A stretch of DNA of 64,000 bases from Micromonospora sp. WMMD1082 (GTDB lineage Bacteria > Actinomycetota > Actinomycetes > Mycobacteriales > Micromonosporaceae), in the NCBI RefSeq assembly GCF_029626175.1, contig NZ_JARUBM010000002.1, forward strand, positions 3,117,001 through 3,181,000, in the 5' to 3' direction. Below the pieces are notes generated by a model. That model was not told the origin of the DNA. It saw only the letters and a list, made by a program, of their open reading frames with translations, and made no database searches. A program made the translations under genes and the position numbers. Within the stretch, counting starts at the first letter, position 1; each line of letters opens with the position of its first letter. Below, one piece after another: positions 35,881 through 44,559 of this stretch.

Positions 35881-35907
35881 TCCTCTTTCAGAAGACGAGG
35901 CATCCCC

Positions 35908-36576
35908 ATGGCCCGCTCCACCCGACGACCGACGCAACCCACCACGCCGGCCGACCACCACCCGGCCGGAACCCACCACCGCACCTCGCCACCTCTACCC
36001 CGGCAGGCGCAGGCCCACCGCGTCCGCCACCGCCGGCCAACCCGGCCGGTCCGTCACCGGCACCGTGGTGCGGCGATGGTGGCCTTCGCCGGTGGCGTCA
36101 TGACCGCGAACTGGCTCACCTCCACCTACGAACTCGTCCCGGTCGGCTTCGGCATGACCGCCGCCGCCGGCACCGCCGCCGCTGGGTACACGCTGCTGGC
36201 CCGGGACTGGGTCCATGAGGTGGTCGGCCGCCGTGCCGTGCTGGCCTGTATCGCCGCTGGGGCGGTGCTCAGCGCCGTCCTCGCCGCACCCGCGCTCGCC
36301 CTCGCCTCCGCCGCCGCGTTCGCGGTGTCGGAACTGGCCGATCTGCTGGTGTACCAGCCGTTGCGCCGCCGCGGGTTCCTGCTGGCGGTGCTGGCCTCCA
36401 ACGCCGTTGGTGCGCCGCTGGACACGGTGGTGTTCCTCACCCTGGCCGGCTTCCCGGTCTGGTCGGCGCTGCCCGGCCAGATGTGGGTCAAGGCCTGGGT
36501 CACCCTTATCCCCGTCGCCGCCGTGCTGGCCGCCCATGCGCTACTACGCCACCGCCTCCGGCCCGATCGTCCGTGA
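35908..36576 (+). CDS. VUT-family transporter (YhhQ-like, queuosine-precursor type)
   Basis: The membrane part (about residues 57-222) has the family hallmarks: GVMTANWLTSTYELVPVGFG, then LARDWVHEVVG, then ALASAAAFAVSELADLLVY with LRRRGFLLAVLASNAVGAPLD, and about five hydrophobic helices. YhhQ/VUT proteins import 7-deazaguanine (preQ0/preQ1) precursors. The ATG at 35908 has GAGG seven bases upstream and adds a 56-residue basic His/Arg-rich stretch. An internal ATG at 36076 gives a more usual 166-residue protein. The 3' end overlaps the next gene by 41 bases. Confidence 0.78.
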   Translation: MARSTRRPTQPTTPADHHPAGTHHRTSPPLPRQAQAHRVRHRRPTRPVRHRHRGAAMVAFAGGVMTANWLTSTYELVPVGFGMTAAAGTAAAGYTLLARDWVHEVVGRRAVLACIAAGAVLSAVLAAPALALASAAAFAVSELADLLVYQPLRRRGFLLAVLASNAVGAPLDTVVFLTLAGFPVWSALPGQMWVKAWVTLIPVAAVLAAHALLRHRLRPDRP

Positions 36577-37171
36577 CGTGATGCGCGCCGGCCGGCTCGG
36601 CATGATCGCCACCCCGGCATCCGGCAACAGGGTGATCGAGGGCGTGGACTGGTGCGCCGACAACGGCTGCTTCACACCAGGCCGCTACCCCGGCGACGAG
36701 AAGTATCTGGCGTGGCTGGCCCGCCACGCCGTGCACGCGGCGCGGTGCGCGTTCGCCGCCGCCCCCGATGTGGTCGGCGACGCCGCCGCTACGCTGGCCC
36801 GCTCGGTGCCGATGCTGCCCCGCATCCGCGCGGCCGGATTTCCTGCCGCACTCGTCGCGCAGGACGGTCTCGAACGCCTGCCGGTGCCCTGGGAGCTGAC
36901 CGACGGGTTGTTCCTGGGCGGCACCACGCAATGGAAGCTGAGCTCGGCCGCCGCCGACCTGGCCGCCGAGGCCCGCGCACGCGATGTGACCGTCCACATG
37001 GGGCGTGTCAACTCGCTACGCCGGCTGCGGCACGCCGCCGCGATCGGCTGCAACTCGGTCGACGGCACCTACCTCATCTACGCGCCTCACCACAACCTGC
37101 CGCGCCTGCTGTCCTGGCTCGACGACGTCAACCAGCCTGCCGGCACCCAACCGCCCACGGGCAGACCCTGA
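36536..37171 (+). CDS. Conserved mobile-element protein, possibly TGT/DpdA-like
   Basis: The 211-residue product begins MRYYATASGPIVRDVMRAG and contains GVDWCADNGCFTPG, AAPDVVGDAAATL, PAALVAQDGLE, LFLGGTTQWKLS and VHMGRVNSLRRLR, a family common in actinophages and actinomycete elements. The strand order (PDVVGD, ALVAQDG, LFLGGTTQWK) resembles the TIM-barrel core of tRNA-guanine transglycosylases and their DNA-acting DpdA relatives, but the zinc-binding cysteines are absent. Overlap with a queuosine-precursor-type transporter supports a base-exchange role. That assignment is inference. Confidence 0.55.
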   Translation: MRYYATASGPIVRDVMRAGRLGMIATPASGNRVIEGVDWCADNGCFTPGRYPGDEKYLAWLARHAVHAARCAFAAAPDVVGDAAATLARSVPMLPRIRAAGFPAALVAQDGLERLPVPWELTDGLFLGGTTQWKLSSAAADLAAEARARDVTVHMGRVNSLRRLRHAAAIGCNSVDGTYLIYAPHHNLPRLLSWLDDVNQPAGTQPPTGRP

Positions 37172-37739
37172 CCCCGCCCAACCCCGGCACCGGCTGCGCG
37201 GCAGCGCGCCGCGCCATGCGGTCGGCCTCGCTCCCCGCGCGGGGCCGGTGCTGATTCGCTCTCCGGCGCCGGCACGACCGGCCTAACGGCACGGCGACTT
37301 CGCCCGCGATACGCCGTCGACGCAGCGGCGCGGATCCAGACGAGCCCCTCACCCGCCTCGCCCTCCACCTGCCCGCCCCCGACGTCGGATACACAGGCGA
37401 TGCTTCGCCTCGTCCCCGTCCCGTCGGCCAGGCGAGCGAACCCGGCGGTGGCTGGCGCCCCACCACCGGCCGCCCGCGGACACACCGTTCTCTCGCCGAA
37501 CCGAACCACCCTGTCGCGGCCGCCGGCCGATACCGGTCTGGCCATGTCGTGGCCGGCCGGTCCGCCACCGGTCAACCGGTGAACGGGCCACCGCCCAGGC
37601 AGGCCATCGGCGTCCCTCCGCCCGACCGCCGCCGGGCAGCGCCACAGCGGCGCACCACCTCACCGCTACCCGATTCGGACCCTTCCGGCGACACCGTCGC
37701 CTTCCACCTGACCTGATCCCTGAAAGGACCACCCGCGCG
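37172..37739. other. Spacer before the excisionase gene
   Basis: About 570 bases with no supportable gene, no clear hairpin and no tRNA. The excisionase promoter should lie near its right end; GAAAGGA precedes the ATG at 37740. Confidence 0.4.
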
Positions 37740-38123
37740 ATGAACACCCCAGCACACCACGACGAGCAGGCGCAGCCGGCACACCCTGCCAGCGACGTCC
37801 CACCAGACATCTGGACCGCCGAACGGATCCGCGCCCTCGGCCCGGTCACCGACCTGGCCACCACCGCCCGGATCTTCGGGCTGTCCCGTTCGCTCGCCTA
37901 CGACCTGGCCAAACGCAACGAGTTCCCCATCCCGGTGCTGCGCTTCGGCAGCAACTACCGGGTGCCGGTCGCGGCGATCCTGCAGGCCCTACACCTGCTC
38001 ACCGCCGCCGACCCCAAGCCTGCTGACGACGACTTGATCAGCGGCGGCAGTCATACGTCGATCAACCCACGCCGAATCCACAGGCTCCGCCTGGCACCCA
38101 CGAAAACCGGAGGAACCACCTAA
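37740..38123 (+). CDS. xis: Excisionase-like helix-turn-helix protein
   Basis: The 127-residue product has a MerR/excisionase-type winged helix (about 35-85): TDLATTARIFGLSRSLAYDL, then FPIPVLRFGSNYRVPVAAIL. This small DNA-binding protein typically lies directly upstream of a tyrosine integrase and directs excision. Here the integrase ATG is two bases after its stop. The N-terminal 30 residues and C-terminal basic tail are variable. Confidence 0.8.
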   Translation: MNTPAHHDEQAQPAHPASDVPPDIWTAERIRALGPVTDLATTARIFGLSRSLAYDLAKRNEFPIPVLRFGSNYRVPVAAILQALHLLTAADPKPADDDLISGGSHTSINPRRIHRLRLAPTKTGGTT

Positions 38124-38125
38124 CC

Positions 38126-39613
38126 ATGTCGACACAATCCGTGTTCAAACGCTGCTCCTGCCGAGACCGAGACGGCCGCAAACTCGGCACACGATGCCCC
38201 AACCTTCGCCGACCCGGCGGAGCGTGGAACCCCACCCACGGCCGGTGGGCCTACCAACTCGAACTGCCCACCCACCCCGGCCAACGACGCCGGCAACTAC
38301 GCCGCAGCACCTTCGACACCCGCGACGCGGCCACCGCCGAACGCGAGCACGCCAGGGCGCTGCTCGCCCTCGCCAGCGACGAGCCGACCGTCGCCGTCGA
38401 AATCGCCGACATGCTCCTCTCCGTACTCTCCGGCACCCCGCTACCGGACCGCGACACCATCGCCCGCCGCGTCCGCGCCGGGCTGCCCGCCACCGTCACC
38501 ACCACGGTCGGCGAGTACCTGCGCTCCTGGCTGACGTCGCGACGCAACCTACAGAGCGTCCAACCCAGCACCCTGATCGCCAACGAGTCGCACATCGACG
38601 TACACCTGACCCCGCACCTCGGCGCCATCCCCCTGGTGAAACTACGGGTCGAGCACATCGAGGCCATGTTCACCGCCATCGCCGACCGCAACACCGCCAT
38701 CGACATCGCCCGCCAAAGCGACGATCCCGCCATCCGCGCCAGCGTCCGGGGACTGCGCACCACCGGCCCGGCCACCATGCACCGCATCCGCGCCACGCTG
38801 CGCAAGGCGCTCAACGACGCCATCCGCCGCAGCAACAACCGGCTCATGGACTTCAACCCCGCAGCCCACATCAACCTACCCTCCGGGGTACGCCCCAAGG
38901 CCCGGGTGTGGACCGCCAAAGCGGTACAGCGCTGGCGCGACACCGGCGAGCGACCCAGCCCTGTCATGGTGTGGACGCCGCAGCAAGCCGGCGAGTTCCT
39001 CGACTACGCCGAGTACCACGACATCGTCCTGTACCCGCTGTTCACGCTGATCCTCCACCGAGCGCTGCGCCGCGGCGAGGCCGTCGGGCTACCCGACACC
39101 GCCGTCGACCTCGACAACCTCATCCTCAGCGTTACCCAGCAAATGGCCACCCACGGCTACACGCCCGTAATCAAGAACGTCAAGTCCGACTCAGGCAACC
39201 GCGTGATGGCCTTGGCCGAGCCCACCGGCGCCGTCCTGCGCGCCCACCACGCCCGCCGAGCCCGATGGAAACTGGCCTGCGGCGCCGCATGGCCGGACAC
39301 CGGACTGTTCTTCGTCCAACCCGACGGACAGCCCTGGCACCCCAACACTGTCACCGACCGATTCGAAGCCCTCGTCCACGCCGCCGGACTCCCCCCGATC
39401 CGACTGCACGACCTGCGACACTGCGCCGCCACCTACCTCAAGGCGGCCGGCGCAGACCTCAAAGACATCCAGGAGCTACTCGGCCACTCCTCAGCTGCCA
39501 TGACAGACGTCTATACCTCTGTCATCGTCGAACTCGACGTCGAACGCGCCAAAGCAGAAGCCGCCGCCAAACTCCTCCCCCGCCACCGACGCGGCCAGCG
39601 GCCGGCCGCGTGA
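38126..39613 (+). CDS. int: Tyrosine site-specific integrase
   Basis: The 495-residue recombinase has an N-terminal arm-type domain with cysteines (RCSCRDRDGRKLGTRC), a SAM-like core-binding domain (about 130-260) and a C-terminal catalytic domain. Catalytic residues are visible: Arg in LHRALRRGEAVGL (near 314), LHDLRHCAATYL with the HxxR pair (near 428), LLGHSS, and the nucleophile Tyr in DVYTSVI (near 462). It integrates and excises the element by strand exchange at att sites. It is translated with the excisionase gene. Confidence 0.93.
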   Translation: MSTQSVFKRCSCRDRDGRKLGTRCPNLRRPGGAWNPTHGRWAYQLELPTHPGQRRRQLRRSTFDTRDAATAEREHARALLALASDEPTVAVEIADMLLSVLSGTPLPDRDTIARRVRAGLPATVTTTVGEYLRSWLTSRRNLQSVQPSTLIANESHIDVHLTPHLGAIPLVKLRVEHIEAMFTAIADRNTAIDIARQSDDPAIRASVRGLRTTGPATMHRIRATLRKALNDAIRRSNNRLMDFNPAAHINLPSGVRPKARVWTAKAVQRWRDTGERPSPVMVWTPQQAGEFLDYAEYHDIVLYPLFTLILHRALRRGEAVGLPDTAVDLDNLILSVTQQMATHGYTPVIKNVKSDSGNRVMALAEPTGAVLRAHHARRARWKLACGAAWPDTGLFFVQPDGQPWHPNTVTDRFEALVHAAGLPPIRLHDLRHCAATYLKAAGADLKDIQELLGHSSAAMTDVYTSVIVELDVERAKAEAAAKLLPRHRRGQRPAA

Positions 39614-39627
39614 GATATCACGCCCGA

Positions 39628-39669
39628 GCAGGTCGGGTCGGGTGGTTTCCGAGCAGCCACCCGACCTGC
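39628..39669 (+). terminator. Hairpin terminator after the integrase
   Basis: GCAGGTCGGGT pairs with ACCCGACCTGC, or alternatively GTCGGGTGG with CCACCCGAC, starting 15 bases past the stop. Either fold is strong. Confidence 0.6.
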
Positions 39670-39709
39670 CTGCTGCCGCCAACCGAGGAACCTCACCGGG
39701 GTCCGCGCC

Positions 39710-40076
39710 TTGGAACTGCCCGCGGCTCTCGACCGCGAGGTACGACGCCAAGAGCCGATCATGCGGCTGGCCGAGAACGCGATCCGACCGGGCTTGGGTG
39801 ACTACTCTTCGGAGTACGACGAGTGGCGCGAGCGATGGTGGAACGCGCGCAATGCGGCGTTGCAGGCCGCGGGGCTGTACCAATATGGCGAGGAAGCTCG
39901 CCGCCGGTTGCGGCCCGACGCACCAGACCTGGTCGCCGACCCGCGACTACGAAACCCGCCCCACCACCTCAGAGGCCATGATCCACTGGGCCGCCATCGC
40001 CGGCATGCTCGCCCGTCTCGCCCGAGGCGGACCCGCCACCCGCCAACAACGCCGCATCTTCAACACACCCGACTGA
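39710..40076 (+). pseudogene. Transposase remnant and small broken frame
   Basis: A protein-like stretch (PGLGDYSSEYDEWRERWWNA and onward) runs to about 39900. In another frame, a segment ending RDYETRPTTSEAMIHWAAIA and the following GMLARLARGGPA resembles the C-terminus of IS4/IS5-type transposases, ending at a stop at 40076. No complete transposase or clear terminal repeats remain. It marks an old insertion between integrase and defence genes. Confidence 0.45.
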
Positions 40077-40393
40077 CAGACATGCGAAACGCTCTCTAAA
40101 ACAAATTCCCGTCATGAGAGCCTGTCGGGCGAGGTGACGCCGTCCACCCCTGCCGATGGGGTGGTCGCCGGGCCGCCCGGCGACTAGCCCTTACTCGATG
40201 ACGTGCTGGGTTCACTACCTGGAGTTATCGTCGATGCGGCCAGGGGTCATGCCGGAATCTGGCCGGGTCGAGCGGGTAGAAGCGGGAATGGCCCTAGTTG
40301 ACCAACGCTCGGAACTGTCGTACCCCGCTCCGATAATTGGAGGGCGGCTCGTACGTCCTTCCTGGCGGGCGGGTCAGTCAGAGACGTGGGGTG

Positions 40394-41878
40394 ATGGCCG
40401 TGCCGCCGAAGCGGAGCAAGAGGGTGAGTTCGCAAACGTTGATCGGCGAGGGTGGGGTCTCGATGATCAGCCGTCGCGTCAACGAGATGGGCTTCCTGTA
40501 TCACGACCGGCGGGTAGACCACGGCATCGATGGGGAGATCGAACTCGTCGCGGACGGCACCGCGCTCAACCAGGTCATCATGGTGCAGAGCAAGGCCAGC
40601 AACCGTCCCCACATCTTCGAGACGGCCGATAGTTTCCAATGGACGCCGAGGCCGGAGGACCTCGATTACTGGCTCGGCGGCAATGCGCCGGTAATCGTGG
40701 TGCTGTCCCGACCTTCTGAGGATCGGGCTTGGTGGATAGACATCCGGGCGGAGTTCAGCGACCCCCGGCGACGCACCGAGCGGACGGTGATTGTCAACAA
40801 GCACACCCAGGTCTTCGACAAGTCCGCCGCCTCGGCGATGTTGCGTATCGGCGTGCCCCGTGACTCTGGTCTCTTCCTACCTCCACCGCCGAAGAGGGAG
40901 CTGCTGACGTCGAACCTGCTGCCGGTCGAGGCCTTCCCGAAGCACATCTTCGTCGCGCCAGCAGTTGTTGACGACTACGGCGCAGCCTGGGATGTCGTTC
41001 GGAACACGCCGGGCGGGGCGGCGGCGTGGATCCTGCATGACAAGATGATCATCAGCTTCGGCGATCTACGCAGCCGCCCTCTTCGCCGGCTGTGTGATGG
41101 CGGGATTGAGCGAATTGACGCTGTCGAGTGGGCCGACAGCGACGACGACGATCGTCTGCACCAGTTCGGTGACCTGCTGCGTCGGACGCTCGTCAACGAT
41201 CGCAGACGCGATGTGCAGTGGCACCAAGACCGCCATCACCTGCACTTTCGGGCAACTCACGATCTGGCTCCCCGTGTGGTCGGGCGAGGTAACGGCAGGC
41301 GGGGTCGTACCGTGTTCGGGCCGCACTACTCAAAGACCGAGCCGGAGCGGGTGAGCTACTACCACCACGCCGCTCTCAACCCACGATTCCGGCGGATCGA
41401 CGGGCAGTGGCTCTGCCAACTCGGCGTCGACTACTGCTTTACCCACGATGGATGGAAGGAGTCTTCTTTCGCCGACGGGTTGCTCGCCGGCATCAAGCGG
41501 CTGGAGCGACACCCGTCGGTTCTCGGCTGGACTCGTATGTGGGAGGGCCATCTCCAGGGCGACCTACTGACTACCGGTTCCCTGCTCACCTTCGGCAGGC
41601 TGTTGACCTTCGAGGTGGACCGCGGCATCGACGATCACTGGTGGGGGCCGACACCCGGCACTGGCGCTGACGACGATTCCAGCGACGACCGTACCGACCT
41701 GAGGGAAGACGCGGCGCTACACCGGGCCGGGGTTGACCAGAATGACCTTCTATCGCTCCTGAATGAGATGGCCGAAGCCGCCGACCCGCAGGCTCAGGTG
41801 AAAAACCCGCGCTCGCCCCGCCGCGCGACGAAACGAGCGCCACATCCCCGAGGCCACGACAGCCGGAAGAGCAACTGA
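40394..41878 (+). CDS. DUF4365-APAZ effector nuclease of a short-Argonaute system
   Basis: The 494-residue protein has an N-terminal DUF4365 nuclease (about 15-170): IGEGGVSMISRRVNEMGFL, then DHGIDGEIELV with candidate acidic residues D46/E48/E50, then VQSKAS with Q65/K67, a PD-(D/E)XK arrangement. Residues about 180-445 match the APAZ domain, whose late part is clear: SYYHHAALNPRFRRIDGQWL, CFTHDGWKESSFADGL, GIKRLERHPSVLGW. APAZ binds a short Argonaute. In such systems guide-target recognition unleashes the effector, leading to collateral nucleic-acid cleavage. Its stop overlaps the Argonaute start by one base (TGATG). Confidence 0.82.
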   Translation: MAVPPKRSKRVSSQTLIGEGGVSMISRRVNEMGFLYHDRRVDHGIDGEIELVADGTALNQVIMVQSKASNRPHIFETADSFQWTPRPEDLDYWLGGNAPVIVVLSRPSEDRAWWIDIRAEFSDPRRRTERTVIVNKHTQVFDKSAASAMLRIGVPRDSGLFLPPPPKRELLTSNLLPVEAFPKHIFVAPAVVDDYGAAWDVVRNTPGGAAAWILHDKMIISFGDLRSRPLRRLCDGGIERIDAVEWADSDDDDRLHQFGDLLRRTLVNDRRRDVQWHQDRHHLHFRATHDLAPRVVGRGNGRRGRTVFGPHYSKTEPERVSYYHHAALNPRFRRIDGQWLCQLGVDYCFTHDGWKESSFADGLLAGIKRLERHPSVLGWTRMWEGHLQGDLLTTGSLLTFGRLLTFEVDRGIDDHWWGPTPGTGADDDSSDDRTDLREDAALHRAGVDQNDLLSLLNEMAEAADPQAQVKNPRSPRRATKRAPHPRGHDSRKSN

Positions 41879-43320
41879 TGCAGATAGATGTCCTTAGCGA
41901 ACCCGAACTTGAGTTCGGCGGCGGGCAGCGCCACGTCGATCCCAGGTTCGGCATCTCTACCTACGGTCCGGCCGACCTTGGACTCGACGGCGCCCCAACC
42001 GCCATCCGGCTCGGCCTCGTCGGGCCCCGATACCACCTCGACGGGCTCCGCCGATGGATCGATCGCTGCCGGCAGCCGATCGATGCCAAGGACGCGAAGT
42101 ACCCACACCTGTTTCCCGCATTTCCCGGCTGCGACACGGAGGTCGGCCTCTTCACCACCCTGACCTTCGCTGACCGCAACTGCCGTGAGGTCTCCCCGCG
42201 GGCGCTTGAGCAGGCAGCCAGCCTGCCAGGCGAACTCGCGGTCAAGGCCATGGTCGACGCCTACATGGACGAGCTGGAGGCCATTGCGGAGGACAACCGA
42301 GTCGACGTCATCGTGGTAGCCCGCCCCGACACCCTCGACGACGTGCACCTCGCTGCCGCGCCAAAGCCCGAGGATGATGACACCCGCCGCCGGCGTGGCC
42401 GGGCCACCACACGAGTCATCGCGAACTTCCACGACCTCCTCAAAGCCCGGGCACTACGCCTCGGCAAGCCCCTGCAAATCCTGCGTCGCAGCACCTGGGA
42501 CGAGTCAGCACCGCCGCCCCCAAGGCGCAGTCGCCAGGACGAAGCCACCCGAGCCTGGAACCTGCACGTCGCGCTCTACTACAAGGCCGGCGGGGTGCCG
42601 TGGCGTCTGCGACGGACATCATCCGATCTACCCACCTGCTACGTAGGCATCTCCTTCTACCGCACCGCCTCCGCCGACGCCCTCGACACCGCAGTGGCAC
42701 ACATCTTCAACGAGCGCGGCGATGGCGTCATCGTCCGAGGCGGCACCGCACATGTCAGCCGTGACGACAAGCAGCCCTACCTTCTCGCCACCGACGCCAA
42801 GAACCTGTTGCTCAATGCACTCGCCGTCTACAAGCGGGAACACCGCACCCTTCCGGCCCGGGTAGCCATCCACAAGTCGTCCCGCTTTAACCCCGACGAG
42901 GTCGCCGGGTTCACCGCCGCAGCCGACGATCGAGAGCTGTACGCCCTCGACTTGATCTGGATCACCAACAGCGAGGACGCCCTACTGTTCCGCCCCGGGG
43001 CGGCGCCACCCCTGCGGGGAACCTTCATGACTCTCTCGGCATCGGAACACCTCGTCTACACCAAGGGCAGCGTCGACTTCTACTCCACCTACCCTGGGAT
43101 GTACGTGCCCCGACCAGTCGGCCTCCGCCCGGCTCGACTCACGATCAGCCCACGTGAACTTGCAACCGAGGTCCTCGCCTTGAGCAAGATGAACTGGAAC
43201 CAGTCCCAACTCGACGGCCGGTACCCCATCACCCTCCGCACCGCCGACCAGGTCAAGCAAATACTTCGGTTCTGCAGCCCGGCTGAGGAGATCGCGACAC
43301 GCTACGCCCAATATATGTAA
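41878..43320 (+). CDS. Short prokaryotic Argonaute (MID-PIWI, catalytically inactive)
   Basis: The 480-residue protein has the short-pAgo length and layout: N-terminal ELEFGGGQRHVDPRFGI, a MID region, then a PIWI domain starting near residue 255 (TCYVGISFYRTAS). The catalytic Asp expected in the first PIWI strand is replaced by Ser in VGISF, and the second site reads HKSSRFNPDE, so slicing is not expected. Other PIWI hallmarks are intact: FNERGDGVIVRGG, YSTYPGMYVPRPVGL, KMNWNQSQLDGRYPITLRTA. It binds a guide and its target and activates the coupled DUF4365-APAZ effector. Coupled TGATG start. Confidence 0.88.
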   Translation: MQIDVLSEPELEFGGGQRHVDPRFGISTYGPADLGLDGAPTAIRLGLVGPRYHLDGLRRWIDRCRQPIDAKDAKYPHLFPAFPGCDTEVGLFTTLTFADRNCREVSPRALEQAASLPGELAVKAMVDAYMDELEAIAEDNRVDVIVVARPDTLDDVHLAAAPKPEDDDTRRRRGRATTRVIANFHDLLKARALRLGKPLQILRRSTWDESAPPPPRRSRQDEATRAWNLHVALYYKAGGVPWRLRRTSSDLPTCYVGISFYRTASADALDTAVAHIFNERGDGVIVRGGTAHVSRDDKQPYLLATDAKNLLLNALAVYKREHRTLPARVAIHKSSRFNPDEVAGFTAAADDRELYALDLIWITNSEDALLFRPGAAPPLRGTFMTLSASEHLVYTKGSVDFYSTYPGMYVPRPVGLRPARLTISPRELATEVLALSKMNWNQSQLDGRYPITLRTADQVKQILRFCSPAEEIATRYAQYM

Positions 43321-43403
43321 CGTGCACGATTGCGACTTCTATGGTGCGCAAACGATTGTTACCCGAACAGCGTCGCCCCGATGAGTCAAGCGAGAGGAGA
43401 GCG

Positions 43404-44552
43404 ATGTCGATGGCATCCCGCTCACCCGAACGGTCGCAGTCACTGCAACCGGAAGCGGGTACAGAAGATCGCAGCAAGGGACACCTTTACAAGGATCTGG
43501 TGAGGCGCTATACGTCCGGGGAGAGTATCCGCGCATTGGCTGCCTCGACCGGCAGATCGTATGGCTTCATCCACCGAGTGCTCATGGAGAGTGGAGTCGA
43601 GCTACGGCAGAGGGGAGCCGCACGGAGAAAGGCCGTGCGCCTATCCGCGGTAGTGGTTGCCGCGTCGGGGGTCGATATCCGCGCTCTGCGGCTCACCCTC
43701 GAAAGCGTGGGGGTGGCGGAGCAGACCCTCGTGCGGAGCCACTTAAGCGATGGGGTCCTCAAACATCGGCCGGACGCGGTCGTCGGCATCCTTGATCCGT
43801 CCAGCATGACCAGCCACGCTGGTCACGAGAGCGATTCGGAGTTCGTCAAGTCACAGAGGTTCACCAACGAAGACGTGATCCTTCGGCTAGGACGGTTCGT
43901 CGAGCGGGGGACCCCAGTTCTGATCGTGGCGCCTCCCCCTCTAACCGCGCCAACCCCTGTCGGCTCCCTTGTGGTCGCACCATGCCCAGTCGACGACTAT
44001 GCCGCACTCGAACTCCACCTTTGGGCCTTCATTGCGACTCTGAATCGTCCACAACCCCGCACCAGGGGAAGCGTCGGCAGGCGAAAGTCGCCGGCAGGCC
44101 CTGTCTCGACCTCTGAAGAAGATCTCGCGCGATGGATCGAATCGGCGACCGAAGCCAGCAAAAACCGATTCGACGGCCTAGTCCTGCAGCTCCTGCGCGA
44201 GCAAGGTGTAGACCTAGTCGAAACGCCAGACCACATGAGGGGGGATCTTGGATACGATGCAGCATTCACCCTCGGCAACGGACTTCCAGACATCGTGCTG
44301 GTTGAGGTAAAGACTGGCGAGCTTGACCCCTATAAGCTGAATCATTTCGGTCGCCGTCTCCAGACGTCGGTGCTCAGCAGAAACGTTGGCCTTGGTCTAC
44401 TCATATACCACGATGAATTAGGGCGACGCTTCAATATAGACTTTTCCTTCCCTCCAGTGCTCGCAATCGAAGTCAAGGACCTGCTTCACGAGCTGCGCGG
44501 CCATGATCTTAAGCGCGTAATCGCTAACCGACTCTCGGAATCTCCGGAGTGA
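43404..44552 (+). CDS. HTH - Rossmann-like sensor - PD-(D/E)XK nuclease fusion
   Basis: The 382-residue product has an N-terminal helix-turn-helix (GESIRALAASTGRSYGFIHR, about 38-57), a middle alpha/beta region (about 75-230: SAVVVAASGVDIRALRLTL, DAVVGILDPSS, ERGTPVLIVAPPP) resembling TIR/SLOG-like nucleotide-sensing folds, and a C-terminal nuclease. Candidate catalytic residues lie in LGYDAAFT and DIVLVEVKTGE (D then ExK). The ATG at 43404 has GAGGAGAGCG upstream; a start at 43341 lacks one. It lies 83 bases after the Argonaute stop and 7 before the next nuclease. The role is unknown; the middle domain call is tentative. Confidence 0.6.
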   Translation: MSMASRSPERSQSLQPEAGTEDRSKGHLYKDLVRRYTSGESIRALAASTGRSYGFIHRVLMESGVELRQRGAARRKAVRLSAVVVAASGVDIRALRLTLESVGVAEQTLVRSHLSDGVLKHRPDAVVGILDPSSMTSHAGHESDSEFVKSQRFTNEDVILRLGRFVERGTPVLIVAPPPLTAPTPVGSLVVAPCPVDDYAALELHLWAFIATLNRPQPRTRGSVGRRKSPAGPVSTSEEDLARWIESATEASKNRFDGLVLQLLREQGVDLVETPDHMRGDLGYDAAFTLGNGLPDIVLVEVKTGELDPYKLNHFGRRLQTSVLSRNVGLGLLIYHDELGRRFNIDFSFPPVLAIEVKDLLHELRGHDLKRVIANRLSESPE

Positions 44553-44559
44553 GATCGAC

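Noticed and set aside
36076..36576. Shorter start for the VUT transporter as the main call
   Set aside because: It gives a more typical length but lacks a clear ribosome binding site. The longer form is listed and the alternative stated; it remains undecided.
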